A stretch of DNA of 61,583 nt from Perkinsus marinus ATCC 50983 (lineage: Eukaryota; Perkinsozoa; Perkinsida; Perkinsidae). How positions within the stretch are numbered: position 1 is the first letter of the stretch; every line of letters starts with the position of its first letter. The stretch spans positions 5,172 to 66,754 of the forward strand of contig NW_003209533.1 in assembly GCF_000006405.1 (NCBI RefSeq). The letters are read 5' to 3'. A program made the translations under genes and the position numbers. The notes under the pieces are model-generated. The model made no database searches and was not told the DNA's origin. It was given only the letters and a program-made list of their open reading frames with translations. Below, piece after piece: positions 20,400 to 32,320 of this stretch.

Positions 20400-21471
20400 C
20401 TGAGAGAGACCGCCATAAACACAATTTTCTTTCTCCTATTATGTGACACAGCGCGGTAAAACATGCGATTTTTTGCGGAAATTTTTTGGGAAAAAATTGT
20501 TTTTCGCTGCTGTCGACCTCTATACGAGTTAGCCTATATACTCCCATTATTAGTGAGGAAACTCTTCCTTGCTCAGCTGAGGAAAACGAACATATATTCC
20601 TCCGATAGCCATACCACTCTTCGGGGAACTGGCTTCAAAGTCGGCACTATCGAGAGCACTGTCGCGAGCTTGGTCGACTTCAAGCCCTTGTCCTCAGAAA
20701 AATACAGTCTGCGGAATTTCCTACTAATCACCGACAGTTCTCGACAATATCTGCCAAAGATTCCTCCTCCACCACCGCACGCGGAAGATTTTTCTCCCTA
20801 CTCTTTAGAATGCAATATAGTGACCTTAGCGAGCAAGGGCACGACCTTGGGCATGTACAGTTGACACGACTCGTGCACCCACCCCGGAGAACTGCTTGTT
20901 AATATGAAAACATACGGGCTTGCCAACACTATTGCGCGCGACTAACACCACCGTATGCACGCCGAGAGGGCAGGCGGGGTTAGTTTACTAGAACTTCAAT
21001 AACGATGTCCTGTAGCTGCCCTAAGGACTCTTCTGAGCCTGTCGAGTCCAGATTGCCCTCAGCTAAGAACGTTGATGGTAGAATGGTGTCGTCCCAGTCG
21101 CAAATCTGAGGTATATAATCGTTCCACTATCCCTCACCGTTTTACGACCAATCGACACACAGGGGCGAAAACGTCACAGACTCCCCCCACCCGGGACGTA
21201 CAATCACAGGCGGGCCGCAAGACTCCGCCTGGCTATCTCGAATTGTGATGTTTGCAGGAGGCAAAGACCCACAAATTGCCATTTTGAATTCTACTATTTG
21301 AGATTTGCGCAATCGGTTCAAAAATGGTAAAGCCGAATCGCTTCGCTCCGCTGTGACACGTGCAAGGAAGATGATGGGTACGACGTATCTTGGAGGTCGC
21401 CATTGAAGATTCAAAACAGGTCCGTCTATGTACCACTGGTTTGTCTCTGTAACAGTCATTCACATTCTGTC
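20400..21471. other. Spacer with a MITE-A fragment and an orphan frame
   Basis: 20551-20605 is a MITE-A end in reverse orientation (gctcagctgagg, then aacatatattcctcc). 21459-21142 on the minus strand is a 105-residue frame starting MTVTETNQWYIDGPVLNLQW, possibly an exon; I cannot place it in a gene. 21339-21351 is the dispersed 13-mer cgcttcgctccgc. Confidence 0.4.
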
Positions 21472-22554
21472 ATGTCGAAGGAAGAGCGACCATCTGAAGA
21501 AGTAGCGCCACTCGACGGCTCCTTTTCATCAGCTTCAACGGACGTTGGTCAACGACACACTTTACAGGCGATTTCATATCCCCTACCGAAGATGGCTGAG
21601 CGAGATGCCCAACTCGCTGATGAGTTCTTGAGGTACGCTAATTCTCCGACTAGGTAGTATTCCGCATGTTGGTCTCAGGCAACTAGATGCTAAGGCCTCT
21701 AGTACCGTTTTCGACAGTCCCCATCGGTGCTCGAGGACTGTCGACCGGAAGAGGAATCATGCGAGAAAACGGTGACACGCATGATGAATTGAATCTGATG
21801 AAGTCCTGTAACTGCTCAGATCATCGACCACTCGGCCGAGTAGTTTACAATCCCTCACCTTGGAAGTGGAGACCATCGATGAGAAAATCTCGGAGGCTCG
21901 GAAAATGGGGCTCCTGAGCGATCCAAATGTTGGGAAAGCCACCGCTGTAAGGTCAATGGCAATTCTCTCTCTTTACTCAGCGTTGGAAAAAATGAGATTT
22001 TCCTCATTTCATCTCAGGCTGGTCCTCCCGACGTGTTAGTGAATCTGACTAGGGACAGAAGCTTGACCACGCCCAACAGCGCCAACTACCTTATGACGCC
22101 TCCAAGCCTTATGGACTCTCCTACACCGGTAGTATACCGCATTCTCATCGAATCACTACTGACCGGTCCCCCAGGTCCTCCTTCATGCCAAAGTCATTCG
22201 TTTCCTATGGGCATGGATTCCCCTGGGGAGTTACAGACTCACTTACTACCCCGCTGGGAAATTTCTCCCGTAATAAGGGCAAAGTGACGACGCACATTGT
22301 GTTATCAATTCTGTCAGGTCCTCTCAGTTGACTCCTGTACGGTTCAGTCCGCTCTGGGGACAGCAAAATGATGGTACCGGCGGTGCGGCCTCCGAAGGCA
22401 TCATGGTAGTAAGTCTATGGCATGTGCATAGACTTGATGTTTTCCCGATCAGCCCAATAGCGCCTTCAGCAGGAACAGTTCTACTGGCCGGCAGGGTAGT
22501 CGGAGCGTATGGAGTCGCCATGCTGACCGCTTGCTCCTAGCTGTACGTTTATGA
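21472..22554 (+). CDS. Unknown 257-residue protein, seven exons
   Basis: Exons 21472-21653, 21703-21771, 21820-21946, 22018-22128, 22175-22269, 22318-22405 and 22453-22554 keep phase throughout and end at TGA (total 774 nt). The introns are 46-71 nt and GT-AG. The start ATGTCGAAGGAAGAG follows ttgtctctgtaacag, a possible trans-splice acceptor. The protein begins MSKEERPSEEVAPLDGSF, has a helical stretch LQSLTLEVETIDEKISEARK, a Ser/Pro-rich middle (YLMTPPSLMDSPTP) and an Arg-rich end. The donor of exon 1 could also be at 21633 (same phase). Exon 5 could be read in another frame that looks similarly low-complexity. No family recognised. Confidence 0.6.
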
Positions 22555-22606
22555 TCCTATTCTGTCGTTTGAGACTGTTCTTGGCAGCTCGGTTCGCCGG
22601 AGTAGG

Positions 22607-22755
22607 CAGTGTTGTGAAATATGTCTATGGTCAACCACATGTGTTGGTGAAATTTTCGTAAATTCTTGTGCACTTTCACCCGAATTTTTTGGTGAATTCT
22701 TGCACTTTAGGAAATTCCTGAGCTCAGCTGAGGAAAGCGAACATACTTTCTCCGG
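22607..22755 (-). mobile_element. MITE-A copy
   Basis: Begins cagtgttgtgaaatatgtc, has ggtcaaccacatgtgttgg and ends gagctcagctgaggaaagcg then aacatactttctccg. It lies just downstream of the seven-exon gene. Confidence 0.7.
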
Positions 22756-22912
22756 TAGTTCGTAATGTGAAAGTGTCTTTCAATTCGAATGGAAAAATGA
22801 ACTCTCTCACGCTCTCCGGAGACGCACTTGTACATTCGTGGGTGGAAAATTTGGTCAACTCTGTTATCTCTGAGGCCTTCCTTAGTAACACCTGATATCA
22901 ATGTATTGATTA

Positions 22913-23019
22913 CAGTTCCACCCGTGATATGAGAAACATATTTTACGACTACTGCATGGCGCGAATATCGCGTTTTACACCGAGTTTAACGTCACTTCGC
23001 GTAAAACGGGTGAAACTCC
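22913..23019 (+). mobile_element. MITE-B copy
   Basis: cagttccacccgtgatatg at one end and cgggtgaaactccg at the other, with tgcatggcgcgaatatcgcg inside. Confidence 0.7.
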
Positions 23020-23082
23020 GTCATTGATATTAGGAGAGCGTTTATATATACACAGTCTGCATTAGTAATAAAGATATTCAGG

Positions 23083-24040
23083 TTGATAATTTTGTATGGT
23101 GGTTTAGGTCACAGAAAGCTACCCGTCGTTTGGCATCGACAGGTTGACATCTTCTGGCGCGCCCTCAGAATTCTACCGAGGGGAACATACGACATTCGTG
23201 GCTCGGCGGCGTCCCTTGTCACTCTCCGCTCAAACAGTTCTGGGTGTTCCCCTCGTCTCAGCAGTGTGGGCAGTAGCGGTGTAGGAGGTCGTCGGAAGTG
23301 ACCGAGTTGGGCTCATCTGGTCAAAACTCAGGACTTTCACGTGGCCGCAATTCTTATCGATCCCTCGAGCGTTCAGCGGATCCGAAACGGTACTTATAAT
23401 ATGGCTAGTCGCCCTAGTCTTATGGATAATAATATGCACCATTCACATCTTCTTGCTGAGACCAGTAGTGACCCTACTGCTTCTGCTTGTCTATTGTCAT
23501 TTCCAATCCTTTAGTGGCAAGTTACCTGTTGCCGCGGTCGTCGGATAGTTATCGAGACTCGCTGGAAATCGATAGCTACCAGGTTGGTGGAGCTCCTCAA
23601 TTCTCCTCCACCAATGCCGATGCCCGGGAAGTCTCCTTCACCATTGAACCCCCTACCTCGAGATGACTTCAGACAAGTAAAGGCCGGTCTGCTGTGGCCC
23701 GTCCAGTATTCTTTTCAGTGGAAGTCATTGATCTCGACGATCTTCGTTACAGTGGGCTTCATATGTCTATTGGTCACCTGTATCATGACACTAGTCATGT
23801 ACGTACTCCTTTACTTCCCCTTATCCACTGCTCAGCTCTCAGGTACAAACAATGTGTTGAATGTGGAGGTTGTAACCCGTCTAATCCTGATGGACGATTA
23901 GTCTATCCTGATCCAGCGTGCTATGACTACTATATCGATTGGATACCAGGTGCCACAACAGACCACAATGGTCATTTACCGACCCCTCAAACTCGTCCAT
24001 GGTTTCCAGTAATGAGCGACAGCATATGCCGACTATGATA
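23083..24040 (+). CDS. Probable multi-exon gene, perhaps a small membrane protein
   Basis: Coding-like stretches occur at 23083-23270, 23584-23676 (LLNSPPPMPMPGKSPSPLNP, then RDDFRQ) and 23718-23900. After an in-phase intron with donor GTAAAG, the frame gives WKSLISTIFVTVGFICLLVT then CIMTLVMYVLLYFPL, a strongly hydrophobic segment that would be one or two membrane helices behind a Pro-rich N-terminus. A competing frame gives VEVIDLDDLRYSGLHMSIGH, then KQCVECGGCNPSNPDGRLVY, with a possible metal-binding CVECGGC. I cannot decide between them from sequence alone. No family is recognised. Confidence 0.4.
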
Positions 24041-25204
24041 ACTCTTCAGTTAGCTTCTCGTTTAGGTCCCAACCTCGCCGCCGGCTCAGCAGGCAACTTG
24101 ACCTTGTAACCTTTCAACTGTACATTGATAACGCTGTGTTCATATTTCGTCAAGCAACTACAATCTACATTGCCAGTGCTTGTTTCTCTGAGCATCAATT
24201 TTCACTATTTGCATAGTCGCCTTGAATGACTATCACCCCACAGTTGCTTCTCTTGCTGCCCTCTAGTGTTGTGCACACAGTGATCATTCAGGAAGTGAAA
24301 TAGTCTGATGGAAGAAGTGACATCTTCGTTTCTTGCCGCCAGTAGCTTTCCGTTTGGGAATACCCTAGGATTCGGCAGTAGGAGCCATACCAACTTCATT
24401 GCCCTTTCCCTCTCCTTTTTCTCCTCCTGAGCTCATCCCCATCCCGTACACAGACCCTCGTTTAGATAACAGACATACTTCATATACCGTCATGGTGGTC
24501 ATACATCCTGTCCCCTTCAACATAAGAGCTCTTCACAAGATTCGAACCAACGACCGTCAGCATAGGAACTATGCGCTCTACGATTAGACCACTTTAGTTA
24601 CATTCAATCGAAATGTCGCCATTCTCGACCACCGACTTGGTGTATTTGCTTCTTCTGCGAGCATTTCGGCAACCTCATCCTCTTGTCGGCAATTTCATCC
24701 GATGGAAATGAGTTCAACTGGTCATCTGAGCGCTCGATTTCAAAATGTACGGGCACGACATAGATTCCATCAGGCACTCCGTTTCGCCTCGTTACTCATT
24801 CGTATTCGTCTGCACTACATTTGACGATACCTGCTGCCCACAGTTACTTATGATGGGTCTAATGCGAATAGTCTACCACTTGAACCCAGCAACTCCCATC
24901 GCAGGCCCCAATCGCATCATCATCATCATCATCATCCAACTCTACTGAGTTATTCAAGGCCAGCTAGTGCTCTCTGTCCAAATTGGGCACTTGTCGTCTG
25001 TTATCATTTAACTCTCGGATGGCCAGAGAGGGCGCTTATTTAGGTATCGGCATAGACCTAAATACCGCCAAGTCTTCATCCATCTCAGCTCGAAGGCCAC
25101 ACCCTCTCCCCCCGACTTGGAACTTAACACGAGTATTCAATACTGTAACGCTGGCTTTGATATAATTGTAAGTGTAGTTCGTTCTAATGGTCATCCAAAC
25201 GTGC
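24041..25204. other. No firm gene
   Basis: Frames here are short. 24205-24399 (minus) could hold an exon of basic character. 24540-24600 (minus) has tRNA-like A and B boxes but no fold (see rejected). A short atc run lies at 24917-24937. Confidence 0.4.
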
Positions 25205-27991
25205 TCACTGAGGAGGTCGACCTGTCGCCGCTTGCTGTCTATGCAAAGATGCGTAGTACTGCTGCCACGCTGCAGCCATACCATAGGCACTACCATAAGC
25301 AGACGAAGATTCCTGAAGAGACATGTAGTCCTCAAAGGCAAAATTAAATCATACCCCTGACGCTCCCTGACCACGTGCTGCTTCTGCAGGAGGTGAAGGG
25401 CCCCCAGCTGGTACAGGGGACTGCTGAGGAGTCATGTATCCCTGGGCTGGCTGCTGTCGCTGGAGTAAACCTCCACCATATTGATGCGAGTAATAGCCTC
25501 CACAAGGACCTACGATATCAACATTACCAATCACAAGGTATTCGGGTGCACAGACCTCCAGCGTATGGAGGTGGCTGTTGCTGGTACTGGGGCATCATAC
25601 TATTCCCAGCGCTGTAGCCTTCCATCTGGGGTTGCTGCCAAGGCTGGCCAGGAGGTGTCGAATAAGCCTCTGGTGGTCCACCTTGCATACCATAGGACCG
25701 AGCCGTGGAAGGAGGACCTTGCTGCTGCATATAGGGCTGTGGGCCTCCACTCCCCATCCGTCCACGTGGAGCACCATCACCACTCCCAAACAGGTAAGGA
25801 GGGAGACCATTGGCCGGTGCTGCCTTCACTACGTGAGCGCCCTGACACAACTACCTTCCGAGACCATCGACTCCATACACCTTACCGCCAGTCTCTCGTT
25901 GATGAATCCAACCACAGTTATGATCCCATCGTGTGGCCCCTGAAGGGACACTTCTCGGTACGGGCCAGCGCCACTCTTGGAAATCTGTATATCGCAGCTA
26001 CTGTCTTCCTTCAACCGATTGATGATCTCCCCACCACGACCGATGATGGCTCCAACACCATTGGATGGAACCTGATAGTAACAATACACGGCACTCACAC
26101 TCCTCACGATAAAACCGGAGGACGATTCGCGCTTGTTACGGTATGGCTAAGGCCACTGTAAAACCGATTTGTACAAAATCGGTTTTATATTCTCCCGGAT
26201 TTTCGCTGTAAACAGTCCCATACAATTCCACCGGATTCATGCGAGACCACGAATCAGGACGAGCCTCGAAGCCAGCGTGCAATACACACCAGCACTCTTT
26301 CGCCTCTTATCACCTCGAGTATGCAGAAATCAGCAGCAGCAGAGTTGTCGTTCCAGGCACCCTTTCCCCCACCCTTCATAGGGCCTCCAACTCTGCTACC
26401 ACCAAAACCACCCCCACGCTGGTAACCCGCATTATAAGAGTTATCAAAACCTCCTCTCTGGTAGTCGTCGTAGTCCATCCTACGCCGTTTGGTCTCATCG
26501 TAGGATGGAGTCGAGCTGAGTCTCTTCTGAGATCGGACCTCCGGGTGGCCAACTTCATATTCAGAAATCAAGTCCGCGCACGTAACCGTGCCAGCCACAA
26601 CCTAGAACCAGAATATCAATACCCTCCCTATGGTTTCCGCACCCACCTTGTTAACCAACTCTTCACATTTATTCACAGCCTCCTCAGTGCCAACACAATT
26701 TACAGTTCGGGGCATGCCCCTAGTAGACCCGTGGTACTCTGCTGGTGGTATGGCCTGTTACAACATTTTAGTTTAACCTGACACGCTTCGCTCCGCCTGC
26801 TATATTACCCTAATTTCGAGCCGAGCTCCGGAACGCTCTTTGATTCTAGCCAAGGCGACGCCCTGTGGTCCGAGCACCTCCGAGACCTTGCTGTCTGGAA
26901 TTTCAAAGAATCGTTGAATTTCACCATCCTTGGGCTCCAGCGGAGATATTTTCTCGCGAATGGCGTCAACTGCAGCCTAAATTTAGGGAGCCATAACGAA
27001 TAGAAATACCCCCCAGTGAAGTAAGTGACCGACTTGCAGCTGCTCCTCACTCTGGGCATCAACATAGAAAATGGTATAGCCCTGCTCACGCGTCGACTGG
27101 TCGCCCTAAGAGCCAAACGAATGACCCCAACTGAAAATCTGCGGGAAAATTGGTACGACAGCGTGCATGAGCACTGAGAACGCCTGGAAATAACGCGGCT
27201 CATTTCCCATGAAACGTATAATATCCTCTGGCCGCCGACGGTGACATTCCAAGACAATAGAGATTGCCAACACTAAATGCCCAGCAGCATAACTTCTTCA
27301 CATAGCGTCACTAGCCACAACACGTGACTTTATTAAATTCATATCAGTGACCCCGATCCGAAAGCGTTCGCCATTCAGATTCCCCATATTCGTCCGCTTG
27401 CTTTATTTCGGCGCATCGGCGCACCCTTCAGTGGCAGTGTCCAACTCCTAGACCCTGTTTGCCGTCCTTGGGAAGATTCTCAGACCTCCGGAGCTGCTGC
27501 TGCTGCTGCAAACCTCTGATATGATCACTGCATAAGGGACCAGCACTCACCGACCAGCAGAGACCCCATATGATTCGAGGCCGCCCTCTGAACCATCACT
27601 GTGAGTTCCTATATCCATATTTCTTGTTGCTCATTTCCGCGTAGGTGACGCAAGGCNNNNNNNNNNNNNNNNNNNNNNNNNNNNNNNNNNNNNNNNNNNN
27701 NNNNNNNNNNNNNNNNNNNNNNNNNNNNNNNNNNNNNNNNNNNNNNNNNNNNNNNNATAGTAGAGCCTCGTTTTCCAATAACCATCGAGACCAACTCCTG
27801 AGAAACCTCTACTTGATCACGATACGGACCAGCATCAGGGCCGAACTCAAACGCCATGCCAGGCCCGCTGGGGTTACCTACGAGAAAGGTATACTGTATT
27901 CGGCTTGTGACGTAGTAGTACCCCTTGAAGCGGTACGGGGCCCTGCAGGGTTCTGCTGGACGCCACTGACGGCCGGTCCTTTCCGCTGCAT
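25205..27991 (-). CDS. Three-KH-domain RNA-binding protein, FUBP/KSRP-like
   Basis: The start is MQRKGPAVSGVQQNPAGPRT at 27991. KH1 begins VSQELVSMVIGKRGS, is cut by the 100-N gap (27657-27756) and resumes at 27105-27034 (GYTIFYVDAQSEEQLQ). KH2 is on 26976-26809 and 26754-26647: FFEIPDSKVSEVLGPQGVAL, with GPQG for the GxxG loop, ending EEAVNKCEELVNK. The exon 26601-26314 is Arg/Gly-rich (YQRGGGFGGSRVGG). KH3 is 26071-25886: VPSNGVGAIIGRGGEIINRL. The tail is Gln/Pro/Gly/Tyr-rich and the last exon (25312-25205) has AAAWQQYYASLHRQQ, like the AWxxYY motifs of FUBP proteins. Introns are 42-60 nt except one of 242 nt. All joins after the gap are in phase. It should bind single-stranded RNA or DNA in splicing or mRNA control. 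The stretch 27257-27130 beside the gap is not resolved. Confidence 0.82.
27657..27756. other. Assembly gap of 100 N
   Basis: Exactly 100 Ns, the usual placeholder for a gap of unknown length. It removes part of KH1 and at least one splice junction of the KH gene. Confidence 0.99.
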
Positions 27992-28307
27992 AGTTGCAAC
28001 AAGGAAAATATAAAACTTCGAGGTCAAAATAGAAAATTGAGGAAATGCAAGTGAAGGCAAGATTTCAAGATGACTAAAACTCCACGCCTTTTCTCGGTGA
28101 ACACCATCAACAGCAGCAGGAAGGACAGTGCTTACAGGGCGCTGAAATATGACAATAGGCGGACGCTTAACAAGAACAGGCGATGACTACCAAAAACCTT
28201 TACCGTAAAAACCCGAACTATTCAGAATACGTCGTTGCCGGGCAGTCGATGGAGTCGTTCGGAGAATTCTCCACAACATGGAGCCTACATATGCCTTGGA
28301 AACCTCC

Positions 28308-31097
28308 TCACTGTCGAAGGGGGCTGTCGTAGTCACTATCACAGTGCTGGGGTGTGCCCATAGCCAGAGGTGCGCCCACAGAGGTCTTTTTAGAATGCAC
28401 ATTCTTCCTACTACTTCTGGCCCCGATACGTGATGCCCGAGCATTGACCATTGGGACCACTCCGCTTAGCGATTTGGAAATTATATGGGGACCGCCTTGG
28501 GAGGGAGCGTTGAGAGTAGCCATGCTAAAGTTGTCGCTCTTCGTCGAAAGGCTATCCCTCTTGGGCTCGGCTCCAGGCGGTTCGGTAACTCTCATGTCCG
28601 CCGTGAACTCAACGAGCCCCACGGGGTCCTCATCCTTACTGTTCAACCGCATCCCTTTCTCGTGAGGAGCACCATCTCTACTTCCCTTCTGACTGCGACT
28701 ATCATTTCGGGGTGGGTCTATCGAGCATTCTGGAGTTGTCGAGTAGTTGCTCGATTGCATCGCCTCACGCGAAGCGGTGACACTCGCGGGGATTTGCGAA
28801 ACCAGAACGGAATCTCCTTGGTCGCCTCCTGAGCCCTGGCTGCCTGTCTGTGTCGGGGCGCGTGTTTCTCCTCTATGAAGACTTTCCGAAATTGCCACGC
28901 TTTCCATGAAGTTGCTCGCCAAGGCGGCCATGCTAGAACCGAAATTTGAGAAAACACTTTCCGGCTCTTCCGACGTAGCGTTGCCCGATTGCCCCCCGAG
29001 GTGGCTCGTGTCACCAGGGCCCTCTTCGCTTGAGAATTCTCCGGAAGATGATGACACCGGAGTTGCAACAACATCACTTTCGAGGTGATTGCTGAGTGCC
29101 GATCTCAGGTTGACTTTCGAGGCACTGAAAATATGGTTTTCGCTGTCACTTGTGGTTTCACAACTGTAGTCATCAGCCTGGACCGAACAGACAGGGGGAG
29201 ACTTTCGCCTCATTTCAAGACTCCCATGCGGATTGTGGTCTGCCTCCAGAGACTCCTTAAGGAAGGGTCTCGCTGCTGGCCCCCGGGGAGAAAACTCAAC
29301 GGCTCTATTGCCGAATTTCTTCCCTCTACTGCTGCGTTTCAGTGACTTCGACAGAGAGTCGATGAAAAAGCGGGACGCATAATGGCAATATACCGAGTTT
29401 AGAGTCTTGCGGGCCACGTGGGATCGTCTCGGCCCTGCCTTATGGGTCGGCCCCTTCGGGTGAACCGATTTGGGAACCTGCCGGTTGTTCGAGACTTGTC
29501 GCTCATCGGAAGCACCAATGGCATCCGTGTTGGATTGGGGCAGTCGACTCAGACCAACAACCAGCGGCATACTGACTGACTGTGGCGGAGTATGGACCCC
29601 TTCGGTGACTGCTAGGCCGCCCGAGGGTAGCTGCTCTGATTGGCTCATCACTGGAGAGCCCTCTCTAGGCGACGATGGTCTCGTATTCTCTACTGGCATC
29701 CCTACTGACGTGCCCCCTTCCTCCGGCATCCCCAACGACGTGCCCCCTTCCTCCGGCATCCCCAACGACGTGCCCCCTTCCTCCAGCATCCCCAACGACG
29801 TGCCCCCTTCCTCCGGCATCCCCAACGACGTGCCCCCTTCCTCCAGCATCCCCAACGACGTGTCCCCTTCCTCCGGCATCCCCAACGACGTGTCCCCTTC
29901 CTCCGGCATCCCTAACGACGTGCCCCCTTCCTCCGGCATCCCTAACGACGTGTCCCCTTCCTCCGGCATCCTTACTGACGTGCCCCCTTCCTCCGGCATC
30001 CCCAACGACGTGTCCCCTTCCTCCGGCATCCCTAACGACGTGCCCCCTTCCTCCGGCATCCCTAACGACGTGCCCCCTTCCTCCGGCATCCCCAACGGAG
30101 TGCCCCCTTCCTGTGTCCTCGTTATCATCGTAGAGGACACAGAGGGAGTCCCCTCCGTCGTAATGCCCCCGACCACTGCGGTCGTCTGAGGCGAGGCGAT
30201 ACGGTCCTTAACACGCTGGTGATGATGCATTCGAACCGTATTCTCCCTCTCTGCCGTAGCGCACGCCCTCCGCACCTCCTGAACCCTCAATTCTCTATAT
30301 TGGACATAATGAGCTGCCCAGACATGAGCTTTAGGTTGGTCGCCATGAACATCACCGCTCCTGCGTGGTCGACTGCGACTACCCAGAGGCCGTCCGCGAC
30401 CAGTCGAGGTAGTACTCTTGCCTTCACTCGATGCACGCGACTTGCGACGAGGCTTATGGACCACTAACCTCGGCGGCACAGCCAAAGGCTGATCATAGCG
30501 ATCCCGGCCACGCCTCGGCATCGTCAATGGGGCCGTCTCGGTCTTTACTCCTGGCCTTTGTGATGGCGTCGGAGGAGATGCTATCGGAACCTTCTCGCGC
30601 GCCTTTAGAAGACGACACGTTAAAGCATTCAGGTAGCGGTCGATGACGTCATCCAACCCCCTGAAATTGAAGTTTCTTCTTGGCCGATACGAGGGAGAAA
30701 GAAAGAGCCCACCTGGCGTGCTGACATGTGGAGATTATTTCAGGGATTTTACTCTCCTCCAGCCTCTCCATCGAGTCTCTACTATTGAGAGCCCTCAGGA
30801 TCGACCTCAGGGCAACTCGGAAGGTGGCCTCTGCCTGATGCGGGTGAGAAGTCGCGGTGATTGCCGATTCAGAAATGGCGTCCTTCCTAAACATAAATGA
30901 GCTCTCTGGCTAGGTAGACTGTGTTAGGACGAATACTCGCATGAGCTCTCATGAGTTTTCCGAAGCATCTCGTTGAGTTTCATAAGTATCGTCTCCCGCT
31001 CAACTACCCCTCCAGCGAGGAGGATATGAGCGCCGACTTCCTTCGCCAGCTCCCGGGCAAGCATAGATCGATCTCGACGAGGCGGAGCGAAGGACAT
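28308..31097 (-). CDS. 895-residue low-complexity protein with a coding minisatellite
   Basis: Three exons in phase: 31097-30937 (MSFAPPRRDRSMLARELAKE to THESSC), 30886-30713 and 30660-28308; introns of 50 and 52 nt end in TTTAG and TTTCAG. The N-terminal 130 residues look globular and helical (EEVGAH-type helices, VALRSILRALNSRDSMERL). Then follow a basic region (PRRKSRASSEGKS), 14 decapeptide repeats (see the separate entry) and a long Ser/Gly/Glu-rich tail ending DSDYDSPLRQ. It may be a nuclear or cytoplasmic scaffold with a disordered tail; no family recognised. I chose ATG 31097 because the frame upstream lacks an ATG and runs into MITE-A sequence. Confidence 0.75.
29690..30109 (-). repeat. 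Coding minisatellite, 14 units of 30 bp
   Basis: Unit GGTSLGMPEE with variants GDTSLGMPEE, GGTSVRMPEE and GDTSLGMLEE; 14 units without frame loss. Synonymous changes (c/t in the third base) distinguish the units. The opposite strand is also open through the whole array (SGIPNDVPPS or PPASPTTCPL repeats), which is a side effect of the 30-bp period. Confidence 0.92.
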
Positions 31098-31139
31098 CAG
31101 AAGACACACAAACAACTTTGAGAGGCTCCGAGTACTTCT

Positions 31140-31240
31140 AGAGCTTTATGTTTGGTTTCCTCATCTGAGCTCAGCAAATTTCTCGTTATAGAGGTTTACA
31201 TGGAAATTTTGGTATAAGTGTATAGCAACCAATTTAATAA
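31140..31240 (+). mobile_element. MITE-A fragment
   Basis: ttatgtttggtttcctcat, ctgagctcag, then agaggtttacatgg and gtgtatagcaacc: the 5' half of MITE-A, with the 3' end missing. It lies just upstream of the 31097 start. Confidence 0.6.
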
Positions 31241-31810
31241 ACAAGAGCTCCTCCTGCCCATCACGGGGAACATGTCATGTTCTTGCAAAATTAACAACAG
31301 CGCATACCACGCCAACCGCAAAGATCTCATGATTGAATTCCACGAGCAAACTGATTCGACAACGTGGTTTACCGCCTCGTAAGTGACCCCCAACATTCAA
31401 GACGATACTCCTCTTATTACAAAGTTGAATAACTCACAACCTACTAAGATTGAGCTTATCGAAAATTTGCTAGCATACCCCCTACCGTCTGGTAGCTGTG
31501 GAGCGATGACCATATCGAGTACGTTGATAAAACTATACTGTACATAGTAGTAGCGCTATAGTATAAAACGCGACTCTCTTCTGTGAGTGATAACAACAAG
31601 CAATGCATATGAAGACCACAGGCATCCGGAATTATCAAAATACTGCTAAAGCAACTATCCGGTAGGTATCGAGTCTCAAGACGGTATCATCAGCAACACA
31701 TACCACTCCTCTTGCATTTTCTCGCTCCAGCTCTATAACGATTCTTGGCCTCCTTTTCGGCTTCGGTTTCGATACCAGAAATGCCTGGACCAAAAATTAC
31801 AAATTTTACT
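31241..31810. other. Intergenic, no gene seen
   Basis: Only short frames. It ends with a Lys-rich tract next to the MITE-B copy. Confidence 0.4.
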
Positions 31811-31923
31811 CAGTGGAGTTTCACGACCGTAATATGAAATTTTTGCGACCTCTGCATAGCGCGAATATCGCGTTTTTCACAGAGTTTTACGCCACTTCAC
31901 GTACAATAGATGAAACTCCACTG
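31811..31923 (+). mobile_element. MITE-B copy, complete
   Basis: 113 bp with perfect 13-bp terminal inverted repeats, cagtggagtttca at the left and tgaaactccactg at the right; inner parts include accgtaatatgaaattttt and gcgaatatcgcgtttttc. The CAGTG ends again suggest hAT-type transposase use. No clear target duplication is visible. Confidence 0.8.
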
Positions 31924-31924
31924 T

Positions 31925-32320
31925 TTAGAGAAAGACGCGAGACAACTCAAAAGTTCTCAGAAGCTCATGTGAGCCTGAAGCCGAGCCTCTACTACCGTAA
32001 GGATTCCCAAGTCCTCCTCCGTCATAGTAGTTGCCATACGGAGTGCCCCCATTGCCAACAGTCGCATAAGTAGGATACGCCCTATTCGCAAAAGCGTTCC
32101 TCCCACTGCACGTCAACCACTCACCCGTATATCGCTGCAGCATGCTCGGTCTGTTGCTGATTTAATGCATGTGCAGACCCAGCCTGGTCGACGTACACGT
32201 ATTGCCCGGGCCCTTGGGCGCTGACACGAAGTTGCATTTCGAACTATGATCGCAGACATCGAAGAAAAGTACCGATATTGATCATCGGAGCGTGGCGGTT
32301 TCGATGGATCGTGCTTCTTA
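31925..32320 (-). CDS. Gly/Tyr-rich protein, C-terminal exons
   Basis: Exons at 32320-32272 (KKHDPSKPPRSDDQYR), about 32219-32117 (AQGPGQYVYVDQAGSAHALN to EHAAAIYG) and about 32074-31925 (AYPTYATVGNGGTPYGNYYD to ELSRVFL, stop) join in phase 2 with introns of about 52 and 43 nt. The Gly/Tyr/Asn tail resembles RNA-binding proteins of the neighbourhood, but no RNA-binding domain is seen in this part. Upstream exons were not traced. The stop codon lies one base from the end of the MITE-B copy, so the last residues may have been altered by that insertion. Confidence 0.5.

Noticed and set aside
24536-24600. tRNA-like sequence on the minus strand (ggtctaatcgtagagc ... ggttcgaatc)
   Set aside because: A and B boxes are present at about the right distance, but the T stem does not pair and base 33 of the supposed anticodon loop is not T. 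At most it is a degenerate tRNA.
26159-26186. Hairpin in a KH-gene intron (aaaccgat ... atcggttt)
   Set aside because: It has a one-base indel and no single-base centre, so it was not counted with the one-base palindromes.
29470-30189. Plus-strand frames of 239 and 152 residues over the minisatellite
   Set aside because: They are shadows of the 30-bp coding repeat of the minus-strand gene; flanking parts lack coding character.
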